From Candidatus Trichorickettsia mobilis (lineage in GTDB: Bacteria; Pseudomonadota; Alphaproteobacteria; Rickettsiales; Rickettsiaceae), in NCBI RefSeq assembly GCF_034366785.1, contig NZ_CP112932.1, positions 248,001 to 312,000 on the forward strand: 64,000 nucleotides of DNA, read 5' to 3'. This document shows, piece by piece, positions 56,501 through 64,000 of this stretch. Under the pieces are notes generated by a model. That model made no database searches, was not told where the DNA came from, and saw only the letters and a program-made list of their open reading frames with translations. Position numbers and translations under genes: made by a program. Positions within the stretch are counted from its first letter, which is position 1. Every line of letters begins with the position of its first letter.

Positions 56501-57877
56501 ATGAGTAAAGCGAAAAAAAGATACTCTTGTTCCACTTGCGGTACTATCTCTAATAAGTGGTCAGGACAATGCTTTGATTGTGGTGCATGGGGAAGCATTA
56601 ACGAAGAAACAATCGAATATAACCTGAACCAAATCAAGGCATTAGGCACTCCGCAAGCCACCACTGCCCTTGATGCTAATGTAGCAGATAATATACGCAT
56701 CATTACCGCTATTGAAGAACTAAACCGCGTATTAGGAGGTGGTTTGGTTACATCTTCAGCTATTCTTATTGGTGGAGATCCAGGTATTGGCAAATCTACC
56801 TTGCTACTACAATTAGCAGCAAGCCTTACAGCTAATAAGATCGGATGCTTATACGTTACTGGCGAGGAATCACCAGAACAAATCAAACTTAGAGCTTTAA
56901 GATTAGGTATTGCTAATAATTCTACTAATATCCTAGCCGCAACAAATATAGAAAATATTATCGCCACCATTGATTCGTATAAAAACAGACTTTTATCACA
57001 AGCAGAGCAAAAAAATGATGCTTGTGTAGTAGTTATCGATTCAATACAAACTATGTCATCCAACACTTTGTCTGCTGCTGCAGGAACTGTTTCACAAATT
57101 CGCGCCTGCACACTTGAACTCATAGATTATGCCAAGCATCATAATATTATTTTATTGTTAGCATGTCATGTCACCAAAGATGGACAATTAGCCGGCCCTA
57201 AGCTACTTGAACATATGGTTGATACAGTATTATATTTTGAAGGAGACTATAACAATCATTTTCGTATTTTACGTTCAATAAAAAATCGCTTTGGCTCCAT
57301 TAATGAAATCGGCGTATTTGAAATGACAGCACTTGGGCTACAGGAAGTACCAAATCCATCAGAATTATTTTTATCAAGATCTGGTAAAGCAGCAAGTGGT
57401 AGCGCAGTATTTGCCGGAATTGAAGGTTCCAGAGCATTATTGATAGAAATTCAAGCATTAATAGCTTCATCACCTATGGCTATGCCTAGACGTTCAGTAG
57501 TAGGATGGGATGTAAATCGCCTATCGATGATGATAGCAGTGCTAAATGTTCGTTTTGGTTTGAATTTATCTGCACACGAAGTATATCTTACTATTGCCGG
57601 GGGCTTAAGAATTACTGAACCTGCCACAGATCTTGCAGTAGCTGCCGCTCTCATTTCAGCAGCTACCAATATACCGATTCCACCAGAAATGGTTTTTTTT
57701 GGCGAAGTGGCTCTTAGTGGAGAAATACGTAAAGTAACTCGAAGCGAAATACGTACAAAGGAAGCAATGCGAATGGGATTTAATCAGATTATTTGCGCTG
57801 GTTATCAGAATAATACTGATGATCACTTAATTCGCCAGATTGTGCATCTCAAACAATTAAAAAGTATCATTAGCTAA
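56501..57877 (+). CDS. radA: DNA repair protein RadA
   Basis: The protein is 458 aa from the ATG of MSKAKKRYSC, the usual RadA beginning. A frame start 13 codons earlier lies in repeat DNA and is rejected. It has the zinc finger CSTCG...CFDCGAW, the Walker A site GGDPGIGKSTLLLQ, the KNRFG motif (KNRFGSINEIGVFEM) and the Lon-like C-terminal domain. RadA helps branch migration during recombination. The next small gene begins 4 bp after its stop. Confidence 0.96.
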   Translation: MSKAKKRYSCSTCGTISNKWSGQCFDCGAWGSINEETIEYNLNQIKALGTPQATTALDANVADNIRIITAIEELNRVLGGGLVTSSAILIGGDPGIGKSTLLLQLAASLTANKIGCLYVTGEESPEQIKLRALRLGIANNSTNILAATNIENIIATIDSYKNRLLSQAEQKNDACVVVIDSIQTMSSNTLSAAAGTVSQIRACTLELIDYAKHHNIILLLACHVTKDGQLAGPKLLEHMVDTVLYFEGDYNNHFRILRSIKNRFGSINEIGVFEMTALGLQEVPNPSELFLSRSGKAASGSAVFAGIEGSRALLIEIQALIASSPMAMPRRSVVGWDVNRLSMMIAVLNVRFGLNLSAHEVYLTIAGGLRITEPATDLAVAAALISAATNIPIPPEMVFFGEVALSGEIRKVTRSEIRTKEAMRMGFNQIICAGYQNNTDDHLIRQIVHLKQLKSIIS

Positions 57878-57881
57878 CCAC

Positions 57882-58199
57882 ATGACTACTCTATTAGATA
57901 CTACCGAACCAATTCTTTACCAAATAGAAAATTTAAGTAGCGCTAAAGAGTATATAACTAATACTCAAAACCCATTAATTATTACCAACTCCCCAAATAG
58001 CATAAAATACTATGGTATTTTAGTACTTGATTACATCTTTAAAACTTTGCAAAAAGAATTTCCTAAAACAATAACAGATATTATCGTCGATGTAGGCGAT
58101 GATCATGCAGCTTTATTCACGGCAAAAAAACTTGGTTATAAGAACATAAAATATACTGGAAATTCAAATGCTGCAAAAATAATGAATACTGAGTATTAA
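57882..58199 (+). CDS. Small conserved-looking protein downstream of radA
   Basis: This 105-aa protein has no signal or membrane segment. A central hydrophobic core (IITNSPNSIKYYGILVLDYIFKTL) and a later ITDIIVDVGDDHAALFTAKKLGYKNIKYTGN suggest a small alpha/beta domain. It starts 4 bp after radA, so it is probably its operon partner. I do not recognise the family or a function. Confidence 0.65.
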   Translation: MTTLLDTTEPILYQIENLSSAKEYITNTQNPLIITNSPNSIKYYGILVLDYIFKTLQKEFPKTITDIIVDVGDDHAALFTAKKLGYKNIKYTGNSNAAKIMNTEY

Positions 58200-58358
58200 C
58201 TTTTATATCATAGCTATAATTAGAGAATCCAGATATACAAGTTTGATTGGTAGTAACAATGTCACTATAGTCTTTTTCTTGCTAATAAGTAGAATCATTA
58301 AATTGATTATTATTCATGATTATTTTATATCTTTTTTAAAAACAAAATTAAGGGTAAA

Positions 58359-59168
58359 ATGAAAAAAAGCTTCAAAGAATCAATTAAGATTAATAATTTT
58401 AATTACATGGAATTTGTTAATCGAGGAGAAGATAGTAAAGTAATAGAATTTTTTAGTAATCTACAAAGCTTAAGAGTAGCCAAACAATGCCTAATAAAAA
58501 TTACTCAGTACTTAGAACAGGCAGGGGAGGAAGAAAGATATATTAAATATTTAAATAAAGCTGAAGAAATCGGTCTTGGTAATATCAGAGAAATAGCAAC
58601 AGAATATGTCGACCAAAATAAAGACGAAATGGCAATAGACTTATGCAAACAAGCTTATAATAGCATAGATAAGACGTATCTTCTTGAAGAGTTGGTTGAT
58701 AATAATATATCTTATATTACAACAGATGAAGAGCTATTATATACTATGTATAATAGAAGTATTAAATACCTCAAGGAAGCCTTTAATCTAGCTCCTAACG
58801 ATCCTATTATATTTGAGAAATTAATAACGAATCTGGAAAGACTTGCAAAACATGGAGAAGTAATAAGGCTGTGTAGCAAAGCACAAATAGATGATGTAAA
58901 GAAAGCTGGTATTCTTGAACAAGTAGTTGATCTTGAAAATTATAGCACTGAAGTCAGACAAAAATACATGTTGAAAGTTTTAGAGTTAGATCCTCAGACT
59001 TATAATTCTGATAGCAATATAATACATCAAATAGTAAATAATTTTGTTGAATTAGCGCAATATAATGAAGCTATTAAAATATGTGACCAAGCAAATATAT
59101 CTGACGCTGAGAAAATAGCGATCCTTGAAGAAACTGGATTACTTGGCAACAATTACGAAGCCAGTTAA
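58359..59168 (+). CDS. TPR-like repeat protein, unknown
   Basis: The 269-aa protein has no signal peptide or membrane segment. It consists of helical repeats reminiscent of tetratricopeptide units (EERYIKYLNKAEEIGLGN, KYLKEAFNLAPNDPIIFEKLI, MLKVLELDPQTYNSDSNII, YNEAIKICDQANISDAEK). It contains two similar segments, LCSKAQIDDVKKAGILEQ and ICDQANISDAEKIAILEE, that show internal duplication. Such repeats mediate protein binding. The partner is unknown. It is monocistronic. Confidence 0.6.
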   Translation: MKKSFKESIKINNFNYMEFVNRGEDSKVIEFFSNLQSLRVAKQCLIKITQYLEQAGEEERYIKYLNKAEEIGLGNIREIATEYVDQNKDEMAIDLCKQAYNSIDKTYLLEELVDNNISYITTDEELLYTMYNRSIKYLKEAFNLAPNDPIIFEKLITNLERLAKHGEVIRLCSKAQIDDVKKAGILEQVVDLENYSTEVRQKYMLKVLELDPQTYNSDSNIIHQIVNNFVELAQYNEAIKICDQANISDAEKIAILEETGLLGNNYEAS

Positions 59169-59220
59169 GAAAGAAAATACCTAGTCTTCAATTTATATCT
59201 ATCAGAAGGTTTGTATAAGC

Positions 59221-59257
59221 TATTTTTAAGAGTGTTCATTGAACACTCTTAAAAATA
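59221..59257. repeat. Solo family A palindrome (fused ends)
   Basis: TATTTTTAAGAGTGTTCA is perfectly inverted around one base, giving 18-bp arms. The central part GAGTGTTCATTGAACACTC equals the two outer ends of family A elements joined directly. Flanking A/T runs make it also a good bidirectional terminator. Confidence 0.85.
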
Positions 59258-59459
59258 CGCCTAATTTTTCCAATTCAATGTACTATAAATAGAATTATGC
59301 AACAAACATGATTGCTAATTCTGAATATCTTATTAAAACTTCTTCTAGATAATAATTTATTGAGTTATTAATTGTGTTAATACATAACTAATATATTATA
59401 TGCGTTAAGAATTTAATTATTATAATTAAATTCTATTATTCTTTAACTTGCGCAAAGAA

Positions 59460-60050
59460 TTAATCCAATAATTTATTGATAATAGCAGTATTTGATAACG
59501 TCGTATTTTCCGTTTGACTTGCCAATACATCAATCACCTCAATGACTTTTGCTCCAACAACTTGCGCTTGAAGCTGTTTATTGACAATTTGAGGATCATT
59601 TTGAGTTACAGCAATAACTGTCGGACAAATATCCTGTACCAGTTGATTATAATCATCAAATCCTTTTAAAACCGGTAACACGATTACTTCATCAACAAAA
59701 CGTAAGCCGCTCAAATTTTCTGCACGCTGCTGCTGATTATGGATTGGATGACGCTTCTTATAATTAAGAATAGTTTCGTCTGGTTCTAAAGCAACGATTA
59801 AATAATCACCTTGCGCTCTGGCTTTACGCAAAAATTGCAGATGACCATAGTGCAACAAGTCAAAACATCCACCAACTAAAACAATACTATGATTGCCTGA
59901 ACATTCATGCACTGATCGCTTGTGGTAGGAAATAATTTTGGCAGGCATATCATCTTTAACTATATACGAGCTACATGCTTGAAGCATAGGAAGCATAGTA
60001 AATATTACTATGTTACAGAAAAATACTTTGAGATACCGAATAATGAGCAT
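59460..60050 (-). CDS. Cytidylyltransferase-like protein with lipoprotein-type N-terminus
   Basis: The protein is 196 aa from the ATG with AGGTGAGT just before it. The first ~26 residues are hydrophobic and end in LQACSS, a fair lipobox. The remainder is a nucleotidyltransferase with the signature GGCFDLLHYGHLQFLRKAR and ALEPDETILNYKKRHPIHNQQQRAENLSGLRFVDEV, as in RfaE2 and glycerol-3-phosphate cytidylyltransferases. These enzymes activate sugar or alcohol phosphates with CTP or ATP and normally work in the cytosol, so a lipoprotein signal would be odd. An internal ATG (59948) gives a cytosolic form of about 160 aa. It has no strong ribosome site. Confidence 0.75.
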   Translation of the reverse strand: MLIIRYLKVFFCNIVIFTMLPMLQACSSYIVKDDMPAKIISYHKRSVHECSGNHSIVLVGGCFDLLHYGHLQFLRKARAQGDYLIVALEPDETILNYKKRHPIHNQQQRAENLSGLRFVDEVIVLPVLKGFDDYNQLVQDICPTVIAVTQNDPQIVNKQLQAQVVGAKVIEVIDVLASQTENTTLSNTAIINKLLD

Positions 60051-60056
60051 ACTCAC

Positions 60057-60500
60057 CTATGACAGAAAATTAGAGAATAGCTCTCTCACACGTCTTGAGT
60101 TTTAAGAGAAGTATGTGTTTGAGAATGTTCAATGAACCATATGCGTAAGGTTAAGGAAAAGAGACGATACAAACTGTCTGAGCTGAAACGAAGTCGAAGC
60201 AACCCAGGAAAGGAAACAACTATTTACTGAATTGCATAGTTACAACGCGACCTCAAGCAAGACAGTTTGTATTTGTCTCTTTTCTTAATTTAACTCATCA
60301 TATGGTTTATTGAACACTCTCGTAAAACTGGCATGACACTTAGAGCCTGTCAGATCAGTAGATATAAGAGGTAATTTTGTTGTCAAAACGCAGACGAAGT
60401 TCCGAAACAAACCAAAAGACTGCTTGCGGTACTCGACTTCATTTTTCCTAAAACTTTCTCTCTTATATTTACTGATCTGACAGGCTCTTACATACACCTT
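60057..60500. repeat. Spacer with adjacent family A and family B elements
   Basis: A family A element fills 60121-60321, with left end GAGAATGTTCAATGAACC, right end GGTTTATTGAACACTCTC, and inner arms CGATACAAACTGTC facing GACAGTTTGTAT. A family B element follows directly at 60340-60490. Its 31-bp ends are inverted with two mismatches (AGAGCCTGTCAGATCAGTA facing TACTGATCTGACAGGCTCT). No gene is supported. Short frames across it are chance. Confidence 0.88.
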
Positions 60501-60869
60501 TTAGAGAGCTTTTTCCAGCATTGCTGACTTTGCCTGTTCAACTATCTGAGCAAATGCTTCCGGGTTATTTACCGCAAGTTCTGACAGCATTTTACGATCA
60601 ATATCTACTGCCGCTTTTTTAAGTCCACCAACTAGCTGTGAATACACCATACCATGAATACGCGCAGCAGCATTGATTCTTTGAATCCACAAGCCTCTAA
60701 AATCACGCTTACGATTCCTACGATCTCTATAAGCATACTGCAAAGCTTTTTCAACTTTTTCGATAGCAATACGAAAGCAGTTTTTAGCTCTACCTCGATA
60801 ACCTTTTGCTAGTTTTAGAATTTTTTTATGACGATTTTTGGAAATTTTTCCTGATTTTGCACGAGACAT
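60501..60869 (-). CDS. rplT: Ribosomal protein bL20
   Basis: The 122-aa protein is standard bL20. Characteristic parts are [53 protein letters not shown] and the conserved C-terminal [16 protein letters not shown]. It binds 23S rRNA early in large-subunit assembly. It follows rpmI after 22 bp. infC, which often heads this operon, is not adjacent. Confidence 0.97.
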   Translation of the reverse strand: MSRAKSGKISKNRHKKILKLAKGYRGRAKNCFRIAIEKVEKALQYAYRDRRNRKRDFRGLWIQRINAAARIHGMVYSQLVGGLKKAAVDIDRKMLSELAVNNPEAFAQIVEQAKSAMLEKAL

Positions 60870-60891
60870 ATAATTTTACTTTTTCCCTTAG

Positions 60892-61098
60892 TTAATTCGA
60901 GCCATATGGAAGAAAATACTTGACAATATTTTTAGCATCCTGAGGGCAAAGAATGGTAGTTCCTCTAAGGTTACGAAGCTGAGACTTAGTACGACGTCTC
61001 ATAAAATGTTTTTTACCGGCCTGCGTTGCAATAACCTTGCCTGTGGCTGTAAGTTTAAACCGTTTCTTGACAGCCGACTTGGTTTTAAGTTTTGGCAT
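60892..61098 (-). CDS. rpmI: Ribosomal protein bL35
   Basis: The 68-aa protein is standard bL35: [20 protein letters not shown], then [18 protein letters not shown] and a basic remainder. It has an AAGGAAA ribosome site before its ATG. It pairs with rplT in one transcript. Confidence 0.97.
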   Translation of the reverse strand: MPKLKTKSAVKKRFKLTATGKVIATQAGKKHFMRRRTKSQLRNLRGTTILCPQDAKNIVKYFLPYGSN

Positions 61099-61262
61099 AA
61101 AATTTCCTTAGATTGGTATTTACAAGATTGTATATCTTAAGTTCCGAATAAGATTCAGACATATACTATAATATTTGAGTAAACAATAGGCATACCAAAG
61201 CCATATCACTCAAGATCTGGTCAGTATATTATTTTCTATATATTTTGCAAGACAAAAAACTA

Positions 61263-62117
61263 TCATTGCTTGATTTTATTAGCTAATGAATATATTTCCC
61301 GTTTACTATAAAATGACTTAAACTGTGTATGAGTCAATTCTGTAGCATTCTTAGGCGTTACTCCCTTAGTCAAATATAATTTCAGCACTCGTTCAAGATT
61401 TTCTAAGGTAGCTGCGCTTTCTTTTTCATCAGCATGTCCTGATACTAATAATACAATTTCTCCTTTCAGCTGTTCTGGATATTGCTGATAATGCTCAATT
61501 AATTGTGTCAAGGAACCATATCTTAGATCTTGATAACTTTTAGTTAGTTCTCTGGCTACAGCAGCCTCGCGATTTCCCAAAACAGCTTTTGCCGCCGATA
61601 ATGACTGTACTATTCTTTTTGCTGATTCAAAAAAAATTATAGTAGCCTTTATTTCTAATAATTCTGTAAAAATTTTTTGTTGACCTATAGTCGTTTTTGG
61701 CAAAAATCCTATAAATAAGAATCGATCCGACGGCAGCCCAGAGATTGTTAAAGCAGCTATTGGCGCAGATACACCAGGAAGTATGTCGATATGATAACCA
61801 TTATCTCTTAATACTCTAATCAACTTATAACCAGGATCGGAAATCAAAGGAGTGCCTGCATCAGAAATCAAGCTGACAATTTCGCCATTATCAATTAAAG
61901 CACAAACTAGCGCTCGCTGTTTAGCATCACTATGATCGTTATATACTTGCAGGCGAGCTTGAGTTATATTATGCTTTAACAATAATTTTTGAGACACTCT
62001 AGTGTCTTCGCATAAGATAACAGTTGAGCGCTTTAGGACGTCCAATGCTCTGATAGTAATGTCATCAAGATTGCCAATCGGTGTAGATACAATATATAGT
62101 CCAGGTTTTAATAACAT
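61263..62117 (-). CDS. rsmI: 16S rRNA (cytidine-1402 2'-O)-methyltransferase RsmI
   Basis: The 284-aa enzyme has GLYIVSTPIGNLDDITIRAL, CEDTRVSQKLLLKHNI, LISDAGTPLISDPGYKLI and GVSAPIAALTISGLPSDRFLFIGFLP, the full set of RsmI (tetrapyrrole-methylase fold) motifs. It methylates the ribose of C1402, the base partner of which is handled by RsmH, also in this window. It diverges from the LpoA-type gene with only 24 bp between them. Confidence 0.96.
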   Translation of the reverse strand: MLLKPGLYIVSTPIGNLDDITIRALDVLKRSTVILCEDTRVSQKLLLKHNITQARLQVYNDHSDAKQRALVCALIDNGEIVSLISDAGTPLISDPGYKLIRVLRDNGYHIDILPGVSAPIAALTISGLPSDRFLFIGFLPKTTIGQQKIFTELLEIKATIIFFESAKRIVQSLSAAKAVLGNREAAVARELTKSYQDLRYGSLTQLIEHYQQYPEQLKGEIVLLVSGHADEKESAATLENLERVLKLYLTKGVTPKNATELTHTQFKSFYSKREIYSLANKIKQ

Positions 62118-62141
62118 ATTAAATGATTTTAAGAATTTATC

Positions 62142-63260
62142 ATGAACATTATAAAAACAAAAATTTCATATTTCATCTTATTTATTGTTGTTGGAATTTT
62201 ATCTTCATGCCAAACTACATCCGACATTCCTGAACCACACGCTCCTGTAGTTACCGATATTGCAATCATGATGCCCCTTAGTGGCGCTGATGCCGTTGTC
62301 GGGCGACAATATAATGCTTTAATAAAAATGGGCATTGAAGATGGTTTAAAAGGTAGTCATATCAATGTCACTTCGTACGATGCTGCTGACGAAAAACAAG
62401 CGCTAGCTTCATTAGAAAAAATAATAGCACGTAAGACAAAAATTATTCTTGGCCCCCTATACTCGCCAATAACTTCATTAATTGCTGATAAAGTTAAAGA
62501 ACATGACATTATAGTAATTACTATGTCAAATAATCCAGCCTTAGCCGACTCCAAGTTATTTGTTTTTGGTCATGCACCATTAAAACAATTGACTAGAATT
62601 GTAAGTTATTTTTTAAATGCTGAAGCTAAACACTTCATTGCTTTACTTCCAGCCGGACAACATGCTCAAACGATTAGTAAAATTATTCAAGAAATGGCAA
62701 TTACCCAAAACTCTACTTTAGTCCGTACTGAATTTTATGCTGACAACCCTGAATCAATCAATAAAGCGGTTAAAATCGTTGAAGCTAGTGTTGATAATTT
62801 AAACGAGATGGACGATATTACATCTAAACCAATTATATATTTAGCAGATGATTATAAAAGTTTAAATCTGGTTTTTAATAGTATCCATAAATATAATTTA
62901 GACAAAAAAGCGATAATTATTGGTGATAACCGCATTGACATTGATTCTCCTGTTAATATTGATATCACTTTCACCGGTTCGTTAAATATCTTAAATATGA
63001 ATGTTAGTGAACGAGCAAAAGATATGGGAATTAATCACATGTCATTTATGCACGCAATGGCCTATGATTTAGGAAGAATGGCCATTAGTTGTATTGGTGA
63101 TGATTTTATTAGTTATCGCTTTTTAAGCAAACTAAATAGTAAACAACCTTACATCGGAATATCCGGTAACCTCTATTTTATCGACAATATCGCTCAACGA
63201 GAATATGATATTATTAAACGTGAGAATGGTACTTATAGTACTTTGGCTACTTCAAAATAA
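62142..63260 (+). CDS. LpoA/YraM-type penicillin-binding protein activator lipoprotein
   Basis: The 372-aa protein has a lipoprotein signal with lipobox LSSC (Cys23). A periplasmic-binding-protein fold follows (IAIMMPLSGADAVVGRQYNALIKMGIEDG, KTKIILGPLYSPITSLIADK). In other bacteria LpoA of this family activates PBP1A from the outer membrane and its gene lies beside rsmI, as here. The N-terminal TPR domain of the enterobacterial protein is absent, as in most alphaproteobacteria. The target enzyme is inferred. Confidence 0.85.
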   Translation: MNIIKTKISYFILFIVVGILSSCQTTSDIPEPHAPVVTDIAIMMPLSGADAVVGRQYNALIKMGIEDGLKGSHINVTSYDAADEKQALASLEKIIARKTKIILGPLYSPITSLIADKVKEHDIIVITMSNNPALADSKLFVFGHAPLKQLTRIVSYFLNAEAKHFIALLPAGQHAQTISKIIQEMAITQNSTLVRTEFYADNPESINKAVKIVEASVDNLNEMDDITSKPIIYLADDYKSLNLVFNSIHKYNLDKKAIIIGDNRIDIDSPVNIDITFTGSLNILNMNVSERAKDMGINHMSFMHAMAYDLGRMAISCIGDDFISYRFLSKLNSKQPYIGISGNLYFIDNIAQREYDIIKRENGTYSTLATSK

Positions 63261-63334
63261 AGATAATGTTTATTTTGATTTTAGCTGTTATTCAGTAAAA
63301 CTTAAAAAAGCCGCCTTAAGTTTTAGTCATTTCT

Positions 63335-63357
63335 GAGAGTGTTCAATGAACACTCTC
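63335..63357. repeat. Solo family A palindrome (fused ends)
   Basis: GAGAGTGTTCA is perfectly inverted around one base (63346), the same fused-end structure as at 59221-59257. It lies in the spacer behind the LpoA-type gene. It could double as a terminator. Confidence 0.8.
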
Positions 63358-63492
63358 TCATTTCTCAACTATAGCCTATGATACTTATGTAATGACAGTG
63401 AATTTGTCTGATCTCGCCTTTACACATAAATAATGCTTATGCAGACCAGCCATAAAATTCCTCTGTCAGAACAAAGCACCTATGGCTACAAC

Positions 63493-64000
63493 CTAAAGCT
63501 CATTGGATTCTAAGTCCTGAATCTCTCCACCAAGTTTACCATGCAACTCATCAACACAACTGACTAGATCAGTCACAATATTGGTTACATCTACGAAATC
63601 CATCAACTCTTTTGTCTCTTGATTAAGAACACAACAAGTTCTTAACAAATCTAGAAACGCATTAGCTTTCTCGTGACCTTGAAGCTCTATTTGCTGATAG
63701 TAATATTCTATTAAATCAGGATTTATACTAGTGAAGTCACCATATAATTTTTCGAAGTTATAATGAATATTATGAAATAATGCTTGCATTTCTTCTATAG
63801 TACCCTGCTTCATTTGTTCAAAAAATTCAGCTACCTCAATTGAAAAACCTTGATGCACAGCTTCTTGCCAATCAGCCACTTGGCGATCATATTCAGCATC
63901 AGACATGATTTTATTAATTAATTTATTTATAATATGATCATTCAATCCATAAAAATGGTAACTATCAATTTTCACATCATCTTCTGGATCAAATCCTGGT
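63493..64000 (-). CDS. Partial ankyrin-family paralogue, C-terminal domain
   Basis: The frame stays open to the window edge, so the N-terminal part is missing. A GTG at 63973-63975 is not needed as a start. The visible ~169 residues (KIDSYHFYGLNDH..., WQEAVHQGF, EKLYGDFTSI, AFLDLLRTCCVLNQETKELMDF) align with the C-terminal end of the ankyrin-type protein at 32.2-34.8 kb (KIESYHFNDG, WQEALYKGK, EKLYGDFTII, KFLSLLKDNCTINQEVINFIDK). It is therefore probably the end of a second large protein of the same family. Its function is unknown. Confidence 0.7.
   Translation of the reverse strand, partial: PGFDPEDDVKIDSYHFYGLNDHIINKLINKIMSDAEYDRQVADWQEAVHQGFSIEVAEFFEQMKQGTIEEMQALFHNIHYNFEKLYGDFTSINPDLIEYYYQQIELQGHEKANAFLDLLRTCCVLNQETKELMDFVDVTNIVTDLVSCVDELHGKLGGEIQDLESNEL

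Noticed and set aside
60285-60497. A 70-residue frame on the minus strand across the family B element
   Set aside because: It lies wholly within the inverted repeats, lacks a ribosome site and differs from the copy at 53.7 kb, so it is a by-product of the element.

Overview
The window reads as a chromosomal segment of an obligate intracellular alphaproteobacterium of the order Rickettsiales, most likely close to Rickettsiaceae. The evidence is the low GC content, the long repeat-filled spacers, a circularly permuted two-piece tmRNA gene whose tag begins ANDNN, a mitochondrion-like respiratory set (NDUFA12, SURF1), propionyl-CoA carboxylase, the end of a large NAD-glutamate dehydrogenase, a gene-transfer-agent remnant and ankyrin-type proteins. 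Two flagellar-hook-type genes (FlgE-like and FliK-like) suggest a flagellate relative or a lineage that kept hook homologues. The genus cannot be fixed from the sequence alone.

Layout. 1-5.4 kb: glutamate dehydrogenase end, RodZ-like protein, CpoB, a sensor kinase and a FliK-like protein. 5.7-9.2 kb: yajC-secD, an Mth938-like gene and mltG. 9.4-15 kb: a giant alpha-2-macroglobulin. 15.3-17.9 kb: apaG, an acetyltransferase, queC and queE. 18-27.6 kb: a division and cell-wall cluster in the order mraZ-rsmH-ftsL-ftsI-murE-(GTA TIM-barrel gene)-murF-mraY. 28.3-31.4 kb: a long FlgE-like protein with three phage-type inserts. 32.2-34.8 kb: an ankyrin-type protein whose C-terminal domain recurs in a partial gene at the right edge. 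35-43.7 kb: pccB-pccA, surf1, an ELM1-like gene, ftsZ, ubiG, rsfS and bolA. 43.9-51.6 kb: an unknown 573-aa protein, trmJ with a fused flavoprotein oxidoreductase, and an unknown exported 516-aa protein. 51.7-54.1 kb: sspB-rnhA-NDUFA12-mlaD preceded by ssrA. 54.6-56.3 kb: cupredoxin, FTR1 iron permease and yciB. 56.5-59.2 kb: radA, a small unknown gene and a TPR-like gene. 59.5-63.3 kb: a cytidylyltransferase, rplT, rpmI, rsmI and an LpoA-type lipoprotein.

The genes cover envelope growth (dcw cluster, FtsZ, MltG, LpoA, CpoB, YciB, MlaD, Sec), protein quality control (tmRNA beside the ClpXP adaptor SspB), respiration and propionate use, and probable host-interaction proteins (ankyrin proteins, alpha-2-macroglobulin, unknown large proteins).

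The spacers hold at least four families of short palindromic elements, called A to D here. Family A has terminal inverted repeats around GAGTGTTCAATGAAC and is about 110-220 bp long. It also occurs as two solo palindromes that look like fused element ends. Family B is about 150 bp with 31-bp inverted ends. Family C is built on GTCATCCCGAA and AAGTTCGGGATGAC. Family D has ends near GTGAGCGTTCACGG. No CRISPR array, rRNA or convincing tRNA gene was seen.
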